From an uncultured Dehalococcoidia bacterium (lineage in GTDB: Bacteria > Chloroflexota > Dehalococcoidia > Lucifugimonadales > UBA3495), in assembly GCA_958296225.1 (NCBI GenBank), contig OY282456.1:434001-498000 (forward strand): a DNA stretch of 64,000 nucleotides, given 5' to 3'. Position numbers and translations under genes: made by a program. Positions 1 through 8,472 of the stretch are shown in pieces. Each line of letters starts with the position of its first letter. Positions within the stretch are counted from its first letter, which is position 1. The notes under the pieces were generated by a model. The model was not told the DNA's origin and searched no databases. It saw nothing but the letters and a program-made list of their open reading frames with translations.

Positions 1-818
1 CCCGGTTCCGCGCCCAGGTACAGCGGATGGCTCTTGGGGAAATTGGAGTAGGTGGCCGCGCTTTCCACCACCGGAATCGCGAAAAGCTCGGCCAGCGCCA
101 CCAGATTCTTGAATCCTTGCGGCTCGCGGCCGGCGCAGTCGGTGATGATTAGCGGAGATTTGCTCACGGCAACCAGCCCGGCCAGCTCCTCAATGTCGTC
201 CCCCATGGGCCGGGTTTTGGGCGCCGGCGGGGCCACCCGCAGCTTGTCCGGGGTCGTCCAGGGGTGAATCATGGTTTCGATGGGGATGTCCAGAAAAGTC
301 GGCCCCTGGGGAACCCGCTGCGCCAACTCGCCGGCCCGCAGCAACTGCTCGTAAAGGGTGTAAGGGCTGGTGGCCCGTCCGCTCCATTTCGTAAAAACGT
401 TGGCGAATCGGTTAGGGCCGCCCACCACGCTCAGGCTGCGATACCACTGGGCTTGCGGGTCCAGGTCGGGATTTTCGCCGTAGCTGGTGGCCTCGCCGGA
501 GCAGACCAGCATCGGCACCTCGCCCAGGCTGGCGCCGTGGACGCCCATGCTGCCTTGCAGCAGCCCGACGCCGGCGTGCAGCAGCACCGCCTGCATCTTG
601 CCGGTAACGCGGGTATAGCCGATTGCCATTTCCACCGCCAGCGTTTCGTGCCAGCAGTTGATGTAGCGCGGCCCCGGCGTCTCCTTGATTTGCTGGCGGG
701 CCAGGGCTTCCCACACCGGCGCCCACTCCGAGCCTGGCGATGAGATGATGTAATCCACGCCCAGGTTGCGGAACGCCTGCAGGATGGCCTCGCCGCCGTC
801 TGCTGTGGTAGTGGTCAT
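1..818 (-). CDS. Thiamine-pyrophosphate enzyme (acetolactate synthase-like), C-terminus beyond window
   Basis: The reading frame begins at ATG 818 and runs off the left edge, giving 272 residues of an expected ~550. A purine-rich ribosome site (GGAGAAA) precedes the start. The visible part is the N-terminal Pyr-binding domain followed by the start of the central domain. The cofactor-activating glutamate typical of TPP enzymes is in the stretch CWHETLAVEMAIGYTR (E58), and HAGVGLLQG and GEVPMLVCSGEA match the acetolactate synthase/benzoylformate decarboxylase fold. Around residue 200 the sequence enters the nucleotide-binding-like central domain. The substrate cannot be told from this half. It is likely cytosolic and FAD-independent or ALS-like. 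Confidence 0.85.
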   Translation of the reverse strand, partial: MTTTTADGGEAILQAFRNLGVDYIISSPGSEWAPVWEALARQQIKETPGPRYINCWHETLAVEMAIGYTRVTGKMQAVLLHAGVGLLQGSMGVHGASLGEVPMLVCSGEATSYGENPDLDPQAQWYRSLSVVGGPNRFANVFTKWSGRATSPYTLYEQLLRAGELAQRVPQGPTFLDIPIETMIHPWTTPDKLRVAPPAPKTRPMGDDIEELAGLVAVSKSPLIITDCAGREPQGFKNLVALAELFAIPVVESAATYSNFPKSHPLYLGAEP

Positions 819-870
819 AGCGGTTTCTCCTTATCAGGCGGCGGGGCCGGAGCCGGGTTGTGTTGACGTT

Positions 871-1518
871 TCAAGAGGAAAGCCTCGGCGAGATGATTGC
901 CACTACACCCAGAAGGTCAGCCAGCTCCTCTTGCGATGGTGATATGCTGCCGCCGACCACTGCCGCTATCGCCGGCGTCGCGGTAATGACAGCGAGGGTT
1001 TGCGCCCGCTCCCGGGCGCGCGTAATGTCATCGTTGCCAATGGCGCGGGAAATTTCTATCGCGACGTGAACATCTTCCCGGTTGCTCTTGCGGCGGGCCG
1101 CGATGATGATGTCGGTTTGTTCCAGGTGGCTGCCCTGCGCTTCGGTAATCAGCCCTTGTTCCTCGGCATCGTCAATGTCGTCCTGCAATTGCGGCTGCCG
1201 GGCCACTATTTGGCTCTGCAGTATGCGGGCGCGGTTCAGGCCGAGATGACGGCTGGCGATATTGATTATGTCCCCGTGCACCCGGCGTTCCAGCTCGGCG
1301 CCAATCAGGTTGCCGACCTGACCTTCCAGCCGGTCAAGTCGCTCGTACACCGCGCTAAAGTTTGCGTTAGTCAGCTGGACGAATTCGGCGAACTGACGGG
1401 GCAAATCCAGCAGCTCCTGCCCCAGCAAGATGCCCCGAACGGTCTCGGCCCATTCCGGCTGTTCCTTGATAATCCGGACGAAGTCGACGATGTCGTTGAT
1501 TGTAGTCATACCCTCCAT
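871..1518 (-). CDS. Hypothetical coiled-coil protein with possible PD-(D/E)XK-like C-terminus
   Basis: A 215-aa soluble protein. Residues ~25-80 are rich in heptad-like leucines (FAEFVQLTNANF, VYERLDRLEGQVGNLIG) and look like a coiled coil. The C-terminal half has an alternating core, DVHVAIEIS followed by DITRARERAQTL, that recalls a degenerate PD-(D/E)XK nuclease fold with the E-x-K lysine replaced. I do not recognise a named family with certainty. The start is uncertain: ATG 1518 overlaps a TATAAT hexamer (1517-1522), so transcription would begin near ATG 1509, which could be used leaderlessly. It lies 20 bp downstream of the MFS gene on the same strand. Confidence 0.6.
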   Translation of the reverse strand: MEGMTTINDIVDFVRIIKEQPEWAETVRGILLGQELLDLPRQFAEFVQLTNANFSAVYERLDRLEGQVGNLIGAELERRVHGDIINIASRHLGLNRARILQSQIVARQPQLQDDIDDAEEQGLITEAQGSHLEQTDIIIAARRKSNREDVHVAIEISRAIGNDDITRARERAQTLAVITATPAIAAVVGGSISPSQEELADLLGVVAIISPRLSS

Positions 1519-1538
1519 TATACCCTTTTCCTGGCCGG

Positions 1539-3020
1539 TCAGGTTTCGGATTGCAGGGCGGCAAATTCGGGCCGTCCCGCCCGGTGCGTTGGCAGTGCCG
1601 ACATAAACATTGCCACCAGCAGAGTGCCCGCCATCGTGATGTAGGCATATTTCAGCCCAATAGTAAAGGCTGCCCCGACGCCGCTGCCGGTTCCCTGCCG
1701 CACCGCGTCCAGGCTGGGTTCAAACCCCATCGACCCCATGGTAGCCGTTACGATAGCGGTAGAGACGGCCACGCTGACCACATTGCCGGCGTTGCGAATC
1801 AGATTCAGCAGGGCCGAGATGACGCCGTGCCGCTCCCGCTCCACCGCGCTTAATATTGAACTGGAGTTGGGCGAATAAAACGTCCCCATACCGCTGCTCA
1901 ACAGCATCAGGGCCGGAATCACCTGGAACAGGGACGAATCATCGCTGAGACGCGACAGTATCAAAATCCCGGTAGTGGACATCAGCAATCCTGCAACCGT
2001 GAACTTTCGCCATCCGAAACGGTCGGACAAACGGCCGCTCAACGGCCCCAGAATCGCCATGCACATCGCGCCGGGCACCACCGCCAGACCTGCCACCGAG
2101 GGTCGGTAGCCCAGCACGTTTTGCAGGTAGAACGGCGTCATAAACAGCACCGCCGAGCTGCCCAGGAACATGAGATAGGCCGCCGCAACTCCCTGGGAGA
2201 AGTTCTTGCGCCGGAACAGCCGCAACTCCAGCATCGGGCTGCCGTAGCGCAGCTCCCACCGGACGAAGCCGCCCAGCATCACCGCGAACGCCACGGCGGC
2301 GCCCACTATCGGCGGGGAAGTCCAGCCGGAGCGGTGGGCGTTGGTGATGCCCAACAGCAGCGACAGCAGCGCCCCGGAAGACAGGAACGCTCCCAACCAG
2401 TCGAACCGATTTTGCCGGGAACGGTTGGCCCCTGGTGTTTCCTCCCGGCCGGTCAGCACTGCCAGGCTCGTTGCCACGCTGACCAGCACCAGGGGAATGG
2501 TGGCGAAGAACACCGCCCGCCATCCGAAAGCATCCACCAGAAAACCGCCCAGCGCCGGGCCGGCCACGGCCCCGGTGCCCACCATCGTCATAATCAGGCC
2601 AATGGCCTTGCCCCGTTCCGTGGGCGGAAAAGCGCCGATGATAATGGCCATGCCGGTGCCTTGCGTCATCGCCGCCCCCGCGCCCTGCACGATGCGGGAC
2701 AGAATCAGAACTGCCAGGTCGGTTGACGCGCCGGAAGATATTGAACCGGCAATAACCACCAGCGAACCTATGATATACACCCGCTTTGCGCCAATCAGGT
2801 CGGCCAGGCGGCCCATGGGCAGCAGCAGGGCAATGACGGTCATGGCAAACCCGATGACCAGCCACTGCACGCTGGGAATGTCGGTGCGAAAGTAAGTGGC
2901 GATGGTGGGCAGCGCCACGCCTACGCTGCCGTGGTCAACCACCGACGCGAAGGTGCCCACCGCCATGGCGGCGAAGACGTACCATTTATAGTGGGGACTG
3001 CGCGCCAGCGATGCAATCAC
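1539..3020 (-). CDS. MFS drug-efflux-type transporter, 14-TM DHA2 (EmrB/QacA) family
   Basis: A 493-aa integral membrane protein, the usual length for 14-TM proton antiporters. TM1 carries the DHA2 motif VVDHGSVGVALPTI (residues 27-40). MFS motif A is GRLADLIGAKRVY (70-82), and motif C-like glycine/proline pattern TGAVAGPALGGFLVD lies around 149-163, which marks drug:H+ antiporters. The substrate is unknown. The start is GTG 3020 with no strong ribosome site, so it is tentative. The gene is transcribed toward the small hypothetical gene and may be co-transcribed with it. Confidence 0.88.
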   Translation of the reverse strand: MIASLARSPHYKWYVFAAMAVGTFASVVDHGSVGVALPTIATYFRTDIPSVQWLVIGFAMTVIALLLPMGRLADLIGAKRVYIIGSLVVIAGSISSGASTDLAVLILSRIVQGAGAAMTQGTGMAIIIGAFPPTERGKAIGLIMTMVGTGAVAGPALGGFLVDAFGWRAVFFATIPLVLVSVATSLAVLTGREETPGANRSRQNRFDWLGAFLSSGALLSLLLGITNAHRSGWTSPPIVGAAVAFAVMLGGFVRWELRYGSPMLELRLFRRKNFSQGVAAAYLMFLGSSAVLFMTPFYLQNVLGYRPSVAGLAVVPGAMCMAILGPLSGRLSDRFGWRKFTVAGLLMSTTGILILSRLSDDSSLFQVIPALMLLSSGMGTFYSPNSSSILSAVERERHGVISALLNLIRNAGNVVSVAVSTAIVTATMGSMGFEPSLDAVRQGTGSGVGAAFTIGLKYAYITMAGTLLVAMFMSALPTHRAGRPEFAALQSET

Positions 3021-3023
3021 ATC

Positions 3024-3079
3024 AAAAAATCCCGTTCATCCTGTCCCCGTTCATCCCGTCCATCAATCAATGTCAAAAG
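3024..3079. repeat. Dispersed 'ATCCTGTCCATCC' type intergenic repeat, degenerate copy
   Basis: A C/T-rich run in the gap between the MFS and phosphotriesterase genes reads as successive variants of ATCC(C/T)GTCCATC. The same phrase occurs at 23341-23410, 24321-24390 and 37431-37480, with worn traces near 57146 and 61671. It has no coding potential. Confidence 0.55.
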
Positions 3080-3082
3080 TTC

Positions 3083-4036
3083 CTACTCGCCGGCGAAAAA
3101 CCGCCTGGGATTCTCCACGGTAATCTGGTGGACATCCGCATCCGACGCGCCCAGCTCTTTCAGCCGGGGCAGTACGTAGCGGGGGATGAAGTTGTAGCCG
3201 TCGGGATTGGCCCGCCGCCGCTGCTCCTGCACTTCCGCGCCGTGGCGAGCCTTGGGCACCGAATAGTCGTGGGAAAGGAAAATGCGGTCGGTGAAGCCGG
3301 CGTCCATAAGCGCCTTGGCGACTTCCGTGCGCTGCTCCCAGTCGGGAGTGCCGGGCGTCGTGCCGCCGGGATAGCGGTCCAGGCCCAGCCACACGCCCTT
3401 GTTGAGCAGGCCCAGCAGGTATTCCAAATCGGTGTCATCGTTGCTGTGGCCAATGTACACCCGGTTAAGGTCAACTCCCTCTGCTTCCAAAATCCGCACC
3501 TGTTGTTCGCCCACCCGGTCGGGCGACCAGGTATGCGTCGAAATGGGTATGCCGGTGGCCTTTTGCGTCCGGGCCGCCGCCCGCAGCACCACTTCCTGCG
3601 GGGGCGTGATACCGCCCCGGTCGCTGGCTACTTTGATGATGCCGGCTTTGATGCCGCTGCCCTCAATCCCTTCCTCGATTTCCCTCACGTACAGCTCGGC
3701 AATCACATCGGGCGAAACGTCGCCGAAGGGGCGGGGCACCGCCAGGTGGTTGCCCGTGCACGCAATAATCTGCATCCCGCTGCCCAGCGACACCTCCCGC
3801 ATCAGCTGCACGTCCCGGCCCAGGTCGAAGGTGCTCACGTCAACGATAGTGCGCACGCCATCGGCAGATACCGCTCTCATGGCGGCGATGGACTGCTCAC
3901 GGATGCCGTCCCGGTCGATAAACTCCGGGTAGGTGTGGCGCAGGCCGGCGGCGTTGGTGCCGACGTGCTCATGGCTCAAAGTAAAGCCCAAATCGTCCGT
4001 ATCCACCGGGCCCGTCACCGTATTCACGCTTGCCAT
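3083..4036 (-). CDS. Phosphotriesterase-family metal-dependent hydrolase (lactonase-like)
   Basis: A 317-aa amidohydrolase-superfamily TIM barrel with all expected binuclear metal ligands. These are HxH at the end of strand 1 (H22, H24), the bridging lysine K135 in GIIKVAS (normally carboxylated), H168 in ISTHTW, H197 in IGHSND and D257 in LSHDYS. The N-terminus ETVTGPV/DDLGFTLSHEH-like pattern is diagnostic of the family. Most relatives are lactonases; organophosphate activity is usually promiscuous. The following conserved region RYPGG...RTEVAKALMDAGF is typical of the family. It diverges from the Uma2 gene across a 147-bp gap. Confidence 0.92.
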   Translation of the reverse strand: MASVNTVTGPVDTDDLGFTLSHEHVGTNAAGLRHTYPEFIDRDGIREQSIAAMRAVSADGVRTIVDVSTFDLGRDVQLMREVSLGSGMQIIACTGNHLAVPRPFGDVSPDVIAELYVREIEEGIEGSGIKAGIIKVASDRGGITPPQEVVLRAAARTQKATGIPISTHTWSPDRVGEQQVRILEAEGVDLNRVYIGHSNDDTDLEYLLGLLNKGVWLGLDRYPGGTTPGTPDWEQRTEVAKALMDAGFTDRIFLSHDYSVPKARHGAEVQEQRRRANPDGYNFIPRYVLPRLKELGASDADVHQITVENPRRFFAGE

Positions 4037-4110
4037 TGCCTAGCCTCCTCTCCGCGCTAAGTGGGCGTATTCTATTCCGATTTGAGTCGGATTGATACGG
4101 CGGAGCTCTT

Positions 4111-4139
4111 TTGGATTGCCCGCTGGCCCGACGTATAAT
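4111..4139 (+). promoter_or_regulatory. Sigma-70-like promoter for the Uma2 gene
   Basis: TTGGAT (4111-4116) and a perfect TATAAT (4134-4139) are separated by 17 bp, 44 bp upstream of the ATG at 4184. This is one of the clearest canonical promoters in the window. Confidence 0.6.
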
Positions 4140-4183
4140 GACATCACCATAGCCATCGCTATTCCCACTCATCGAGGCCCGCT

Positions 4184-4891
4184 ATGACCACCAAACCGAT
4201 TGTGCCGCCGGACGCCGCGCCACTGGAGCAATTCCCGGACTTTCCGCCCAGGGATGATATGCAGAACCCAATCTATCTCTACGACCCGGCCCACCCGTCG
4301 GCTCTGCGCCGCCACCTTGGTTCCTCAGACACCACCATCGTCCTCGGCGAAACTCCCGTAGCCTGGCGGCCCAGCCAGATATTGGGCGCGCTGAAACCGG
4401 ACTTGCTCGTCGCTTTCAACGTGGACCGCGCCCGCATCATCGCCCAGAACGGGTACTCCATCAACGAGGTGGGCAAGCCGCCGGACTTTGTGCTGGAAGT
4501 GGCGTCCAAGAACACCGGACGCCGCGACGATACCCGCAAGCGGGCTGGCTATGCCAACTATGGCGTGCCGGAGTACTGGCGCTTTGACCCCACCGGCGGG
4601 CGATACCACCGTACCCGGCTGGCCGGCGACCGGCTGGTGGACGACGAGTACCAGCCCATCATCATCCACCGGGTGGATGACCACCGCTATTGGGGACACA
4701 GTGCTATTCTGAATCTGGACATCTGCTGGGAATACAGCCAGCTGCGTTGGTATGACCCGGCAGCCCAGCGCTACCTGCCCACCTTTGACGAGGAGGCTGA
4801 CGCTCGTATTGCCGCCGAAGCTGCCCGCATTGCCGCCGAAACCCGCGTGCGGGAACTGGAAGCGGAAATCAGACGCTTGCAAAGCCCGTAG
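4184..4891 (+). CDS. Uma2-family (DUF820) putative endonuclease
   Basis: A 235-aa PD-(D/E)XK-fold protein. The signature is KPDLLVAF (D73), then PPDFVLEVASKNT (D101, E105, K109), KRAGYANYGVPEYWRFDP (K119) and a C-terminal helical tail of repeated IAAEA/EAEIRRLQ. Uma2 proteins are abundant in Cyanobacteria and Chloroflexota. They are predicted nucleases, often linked to transposition or genome plasticity, but their biological role is not established. A second, longer paralogue is at 9612-10448. Confidence 0.85.
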   Translation: MTTKPIVPPDAAPLEQFPDFPPRDDMQNPIYLYDPAHPSALRRHLGSSDTTIVLGETPVAWRPSQILGALKPDLLVAFNVDRARIIAQNGYSINEVGKPPDFVLEVASKNTGRRDDTRKRAGYANYGVPEYWRFDPTGGRYHRTRLAGDRLVDDEYQPIIIHRVDDHRYWGHSAILNLDICWEYSQLRWYDPAAQRYLPTFDEEADARIAAEAARIAAETRVRELEAEIRRLQSP

Positions 4892-4983
4892 CCGCCCACC
4901 GGATTGCTTCGCTCCGCCGGCGTCGCTTGTCACCGTTGGGGCGGGGAGTCTATGATTCAGCCAAAACCTTTGGGAGGCATACC

Positions 4984-5538
4984 ATGGCACGAACACCCAC
5001 CCTGACGCGCGACCAGGTTCCTGAGGAACTGCGGGCCGCTTTTGATGCGGAGACGGCCGACTCCGGCGGCGTGGTTGCCAGCGGCCCCGGCTCGGCGATG
5101 ATTAACAGCCCGGAGATGCGCCGGCGCTCCAATCACCTGGTCAACTACCTGCGCGACGAATCTTCCCTCAACAAGAAGATTCAGGAGCTGGCCATGATTC
5201 TCACCGCTCGCAATATGGACTGCCAGTACATCTGGCACGCCCACGCCGCCCGCGCCCGCGAGCAGGGCATCAGCGACGAATTCGTGGACAACCTGCGCGA
5301 CGGCAAGCCTCTGCCTCAACTGCCGGCGGACGAGCAAACCGTCGTCAACTACGCCACCGAGCTGTTCCGCAACCACCGGGTCAGCGAAGCCACCTTCCAG
5401 GCGGCCATCGACCAGTTCGGAGCGCTGGGCCTGACGGAGCTGACCACCTTGATGGGCTACTATTCGCTGCTGGCCTTTAACGCCAACTCCTTTGAGATTG
5501 ACGTTCCCGACGGCGCTGAGCCGAAACTGCCGATTTAG
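4984..5538 (+). CDS. Carboxymuconolactone decarboxylase (CMD/AhpD-like) family protein
   Basis: A 184-aa all-helical protein. ATG 4984 is chosen over upstream starts because GGGAGG lies a few bases before it. The core ELAMILTARNMDCQYIWHAHAARA (C80, H87) aligns with the alpha-helix that carries CxxC in AhpD. Only the first cysteine is present here, so classical alkylhydroperoxidase chemistry is unlikely. This subfamily is common among SAR202-like catabolic clusters and its substrate is unknown. A 9-bp-stem palindrome (5557-5578) follows the stop and separates it from the convergent PLD gene. Confidence 0.83.
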   Translation: MARTPTLTRDQVPEELRAAFDAETADSGGVVASGPGSAMINSPEMRRRSNHLVNYLRDESSLNKKIQELAMILTARNMDCQYIWHAHAARAREQGISDEFVDNLRDGKPLPQLPADEQTVVNYATELFRNHRVSEATFQAAIDQFGALGLTELTTLMGYYSLLAFNANSFEIDVPDGAEPKLPI

Positions 5539-5556
5539 CGCTTCGTGCGAGTTGCG

Positions 5557-5578
5557 GGGGCGAATGATTATTCGCCCC
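5557..5578. repeat. Palindromic intergenic element GGGGCGAAT-GATT-ATTCGCCCC
   Basis: A perfect 9-bp stem with a 4-base loop lies between convergent genes. Two more copies with the same stem occur at 24271-24292 and 56237-56264, so this is a dispersed REP-like family. It could also act as a bidirectional terminator here, although no T-run follows. Confidence 0.75.
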
Positions 5579-5609
5579 TGGGCCCGTGTAGATGGCCGCC
5601 GGGTTCCCA

Positions 5610-6695
5610 TCACCGCGACAACCGGCTCAGCAGGCTCACGTACCCTTTGGCCAGAGCCATCGCCACGCCGCCGCGGTGGTAAATCCGGGCCGGAGCGGAA
5701 AGGGCCGGAGCGCTGGATGCTAAAACCGGCTCGAGTACCCGGTCACGAAACTCTCCGATAATGCCGGGTTCTTTGCTGGACAGCACCACTTCCTGCTGCA
5801 CCTCGTAGCCCACAAAATCGAAGTTATTGCTTCCCAAAAAGAGCCGCGAGTCATCAATCAGAATGGCCTTTAAGTGCGACATTCCCGGCCCGTAAAGCCG
5901 GATTTCCATGTTGGTTCCCGCAGCCGTTTGGAACAGCGCCTGCTGCAGGATCCGTTTGTTGTTCTGAGCGGGATTGATGACCCGCACCCGCACTGACGGA
6001 CTCAGGCGCGCCATTCGTTCCAGCAATGGCGCGGATACGTAGGGCGAAATAATGTCAATAGATTTTTTGGCCGTAGCAATCTCGGCGAATATTGCTTCGT
6101 ACTCGTACCGGCTGCGGCGTCCGTCCAGAAAATAAAGGTTCCCGATGGGCAACTTCTTTATGGCCGACTGATTGCCCCCCGCTACCGTCCGGCGAATATC
6201 CTCTGCCAGGGCAGCCACCAGCGGAGGGCAATCGGTTCGCAGCATCAAGTCTCGCCAGGCAAAGTTGTGCTCGCTGAAGTTGATGCCGCCCAGAAACGCC
6301 TCGTCGTCCACTACCATCATCTTTTTGTGGTTGCGCAACGGGTACTTCCACCATAAAGCCCCCATCGGGTTGGTAACGACAATCCGCACGCCATCCCGCT
6401 CTCTGCAGCTCAGCAGCCTCCGGGTATCCCGCACTTCCCGGCGAAAGGCGGCGTCCGTCAGATACCGCCTGCCGAACACCAAATCGTCGCTGACTTTGGC
6501 CGTGGAGAACGCATCCACGCACAGGATTTTCTCCCTGGCGTCCGACCGGGCCAGAACCTCCCAAAAGCGCTGCCCCGCGCTGTCCATCTCGAAGGTCATC
6601 ACCTGGATGAACACCCGGCGACGGGCCTGCAGGACCGCCGGCTCAATGGCGGCGCAAAACTCCCGGGAGTCAATCAGCAGCGCGGATTTATGCAA
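5610..6695 (-). CDS. Phospholipase D-like (cardiolipin synthase family) protein
   Basis: A 361-aa protein with two complete HKD motifs: RNHKKMMVVDD (H123, K125, D130) followed by GGINF, and MSHLKAILIDD (H274, K276, D281) followed by GSNNF. Paired HxKxxxxD half-sites with GGxN/GSxN are diagnostic of the PLD superfamily. The length and the absence of an obvious N-terminal membrane anchor fit a ClsB-like phosphatidyltransferase, but a phosphodiesterase is possible. It starts 15 bp after the agmatinase gene ends on the same strand, so the two are probably one operon. Confidence 0.87.
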   Translation of the reverse strand: MHKSALLIDSREFCAAIEPAVLQARRRVFIQVMTFEMDSAGQRFWEVLARSDAREKILCVDAFSTAKVSDDLVFGRRYLTDAAFRREVRDTRRLLSCRERDGVRIVVTNPMGALWWKYPLRNHKKMMVVDDEAFLGGINFSEHNFAWRDLMLRTDCPPLVAALAEDIRRTVAGGNQSAIKKLPIGNLYFLDGRRSRYEYEAIFAEIATAKKSIDIISPYVSAPLLERMARLSPSVRVRVINPAQNNKRILQQALFQTAAGTNMEIRLYGPGMSHLKAILIDDSRLFLGSNNFDFVGYEVQQEVVLSSKEPGIIGEFRDRVLEPVLASSAPALSAPARIYHRGGVAMALAKGYVSLLSRLSR

Positions 6696-6710
6696 AGGAC
6701 GGCGACCGCG

Positions 6711-7703
6711 TCAGCGGGATGGGAAACGGGCCGCCAGGACATCCGTAACCAGCCGGGCCGCCACCTGCGCCGTCAGGTCGGCCACGTCGTAGGGCGGCGC
6801 AACCTCCACGACGTCAAAGGCCACCAGATTCGCCCGGCCCACCAAAGCGGTCAGACAACGCCGGCACTCTTCATAAAACAGCCCGCCTACCTCCGGCGTC
6901 CCCGTCCCCGGCGCTTGTGTCGGGTCCAGCACGTCCACGTCAAAGGTGATGTACAGATTGGAACCCACCGGGACGCTCTCGGCCACCGCCTCCGGGCCGC
7001 GCTCTCGAAACTGGCGCGTAGTGATGATGGCGTTGCCGTGGCCCATCGCCTCTTCATACGGCGCGCGCCGCACGCTGCGGATGCCGATGGACGTGATGCT
7101 GCCCACATGCTCCAGCTCGTGGCAGCGGCGGATTGGGCTGCCGTGAGTCAGCATTGCCCCGTGGTAGTGGTGGGTGTAATCCAGGTGAGCGTCAAAATGC
7201 ACGATGTCCAGCGGGGCGAAACGCCCCAGGCCGGCCACCGCCGGAAAGGTGATTGCGTGGTCGCCGCCCAGGATGACCGGCATCGCGCCCCGGCGGGCAA
7301 CTCGCTCCACCACCCCGGCCAGCCGCTCGAAATTGTGCACCACGTCCGACGGCGTAACCGACACGTTGCCGCAGTCCGCCATCGTAATGCCCCGCAGCAA
7401 CTCGTCGCCCGCATCGGCGTCGAAAAATCCTCCCGCATCCGCGCCGGCGCCGTAGGGGTCGGCGTAGGAGTAAGCCCGCGGCGCATCCCGCAGCGCGTCG
7501 GGGCCGTAGCGCGCGCCGGGCCGGCCCAGCGTTCCCTGGTCAAAGGGCATCCCGATGAAGGCAACGTCGGCGTCAAGTTCGTCGATATTGGTACAGTGAG
7601 GCGCGCGGAACATGGTGCGCGGGCGGATGTCCAGCGGGGCTATGTCCCCGGCGGCTGCGCCCGGCAGGTATTGAGGCTCGATGTTGAAACTGGAGGCGGT
7701 CAT
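6711..7703 (-). CDS. Agmatinase/ureohydrolase family enzyme
   Basis: A 330-aa arginase-superfamily protein. Binuclear manganese ligands are visible: H149 in GGDHAIT, D171/H173/D175 in FDAHLDYT and D255/D257 in FDVDVLDP. The sequence YGPDALR and GMPFDQGTLGRPGARYGP near the N-terminus are typical of agmatinases and guanidinobutyrases. The extra N-terminal ~40 residues are normal for this branch. It would release urea from a guanidino compound in the cytosol. It sits between the small aspartic protease gene (19 bp upstream) and the PLD gene. Confidence 0.88.
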   Translation of the reverse strand: MTASSFNIEPQYLPGAAAGDIAPLDIRPRTMFRAPHCTNIDELDADVAFIGMPFDQGTLGRPGARYGPDALRDAPRAYSYADPYGAGADAGGFFDADAGDELLRGITMADCGNVSVTPSDVVHNFERLAGVVERVARRGAMPVILGGDHAITFPAVAGLGRFAPLDIVHFDAHLDYTHHYHGAMLTHGSPIRRCHELEHVGSITSIGIRSVRRAPYEEAMGHGNAIITTRQFRERGPEAVAESVPVGSNLYITFDVDVLDPTQAPGTGTPEVGGLFYEECRRCLTALVGRANLVAFDVVEVAPPYDVADLTAQVAARLVTDVLAARFPSR

Positions 7704-7722
7704 AATGACAACTCACGGAGGT

Positions 7723-8103
7723 TTAGAGTGACGGCAAGCGGGTAATGGTAACTGCACCGCCAGGAACCATTACCGCGGTGAGGTAACTGCCGGCCAGCAA
7801 GAGGGCGCCCGCCAGGCATTCGGTTTCCGACACCAGCACCGGAATGCCCTTGACTTCGCCGTCCCAAAGTATGGCTGCAAAACAGTGGTCGAATTCATGC
7901 GGTTGTCCACTACCCAATACCAACTCTTTGGTGCCGATTATGGTCAGCCCTAGTTGCTGAACGGCTACCCGAGGCAGCATGAGATAGTGGTCAAGCCCGG
8001 TGTCGATGACGGCTGAAAGATGGTGCAGTTCCCGGGTTGCTATGTCCGGTAGCACAATCGGGATGACCGCCTCGTAATGCTCGTTAACGCGTCCGGTAAT
8101 CAT
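7723..8103 (-). CDS. Small clan AA (retropepsin-like) aspartic protease
   Basis: A 126-aa single-domain protein. The active-site loop AVIDTGLDHYLMLP (D34-T35-G36) and the C-terminal strand LLLAGSYLTAVMVPGGAVTI match bacterial clan AA proteases, which work as homodimers of one DTG lobe each. Its start codon overlaps the stop of the preceding small gene (ATGA at 8100-8103), implying translational coupling. A fragment of a paralogue survives at 9253-9332. The substrate is unknown. Confidence 0.75.
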   Translation of the reverse strand: MITGRVNEHYEAVIPIVLPDIATRELHHLSAVIDTGLDHYLMLPRVAVQQLGLTIIGTKELVLGSGQPHEFDHCFAAILWDGEVKGIPVLVSETECLAGALLLAGSYLTAVMVPGGAVTITRLPSL

Positions 8104-8375
8104 TTTTTGCGGGCCATCCGCATACCATGGAGGACAGACCGGTTGCGGTTAGTATGTCCGACTTGGAATACGAAAAACTCTCCATCGGGCTGCCGGTCAT
8201 ACAGGTGAACGTAGGCAAACAGCATATCGGAGTCCACTTCGTAATCGCGGGATACAGCGTCAATGATGATGAACTTGCCGTTCTCCGCGGGTTCCAGCTT
8301 GGCGCGGAGTTCGGCGTTGTAGAAAGCTTCGGCTTGCCGCGACGCTGCGCTGCGGCTGCCGTCGGTTGTGGTCAT
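8100..8375 (-). CDS. Small hypothetical protein coupled to the aspartic protease
   Basis: A 91-aa soluble protein. ATG 8375 is preferred because GGAGG lies 7 bases upstream; an upstream TTG would contain the ribosome site itself. The N-terminal third is helical and charged. The middle GKFIIIDAVSRDYEVDSD resembles small domains commonly encoded beside clan AA proteases in Chloroflexota and Cyanobacteria, a guess based on pattern only. The ATGA overlap and 1:1 pairing suggest that the two products act together, for example as substrate or regulator and protease. Confidence 0.65.
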   Translation of the reverse strand: MTTTDGSRSAASRQAEAFYNAELRAKLEPAENGKFIIIDAVSRDYEVDSDMLFAYVHLYDRQPDGEFFVFQVGHTNRNRSVLHGMRMARKK

Positions 8376-8472
8376 AATTTCCTCCAATTCTGCCGGACGG
8401 GGGCAGACGGCGATTGTAGCAGGATATTTTGATTATACTTGACGCCAACGACGCTATGGTAAGGAGAATAAC

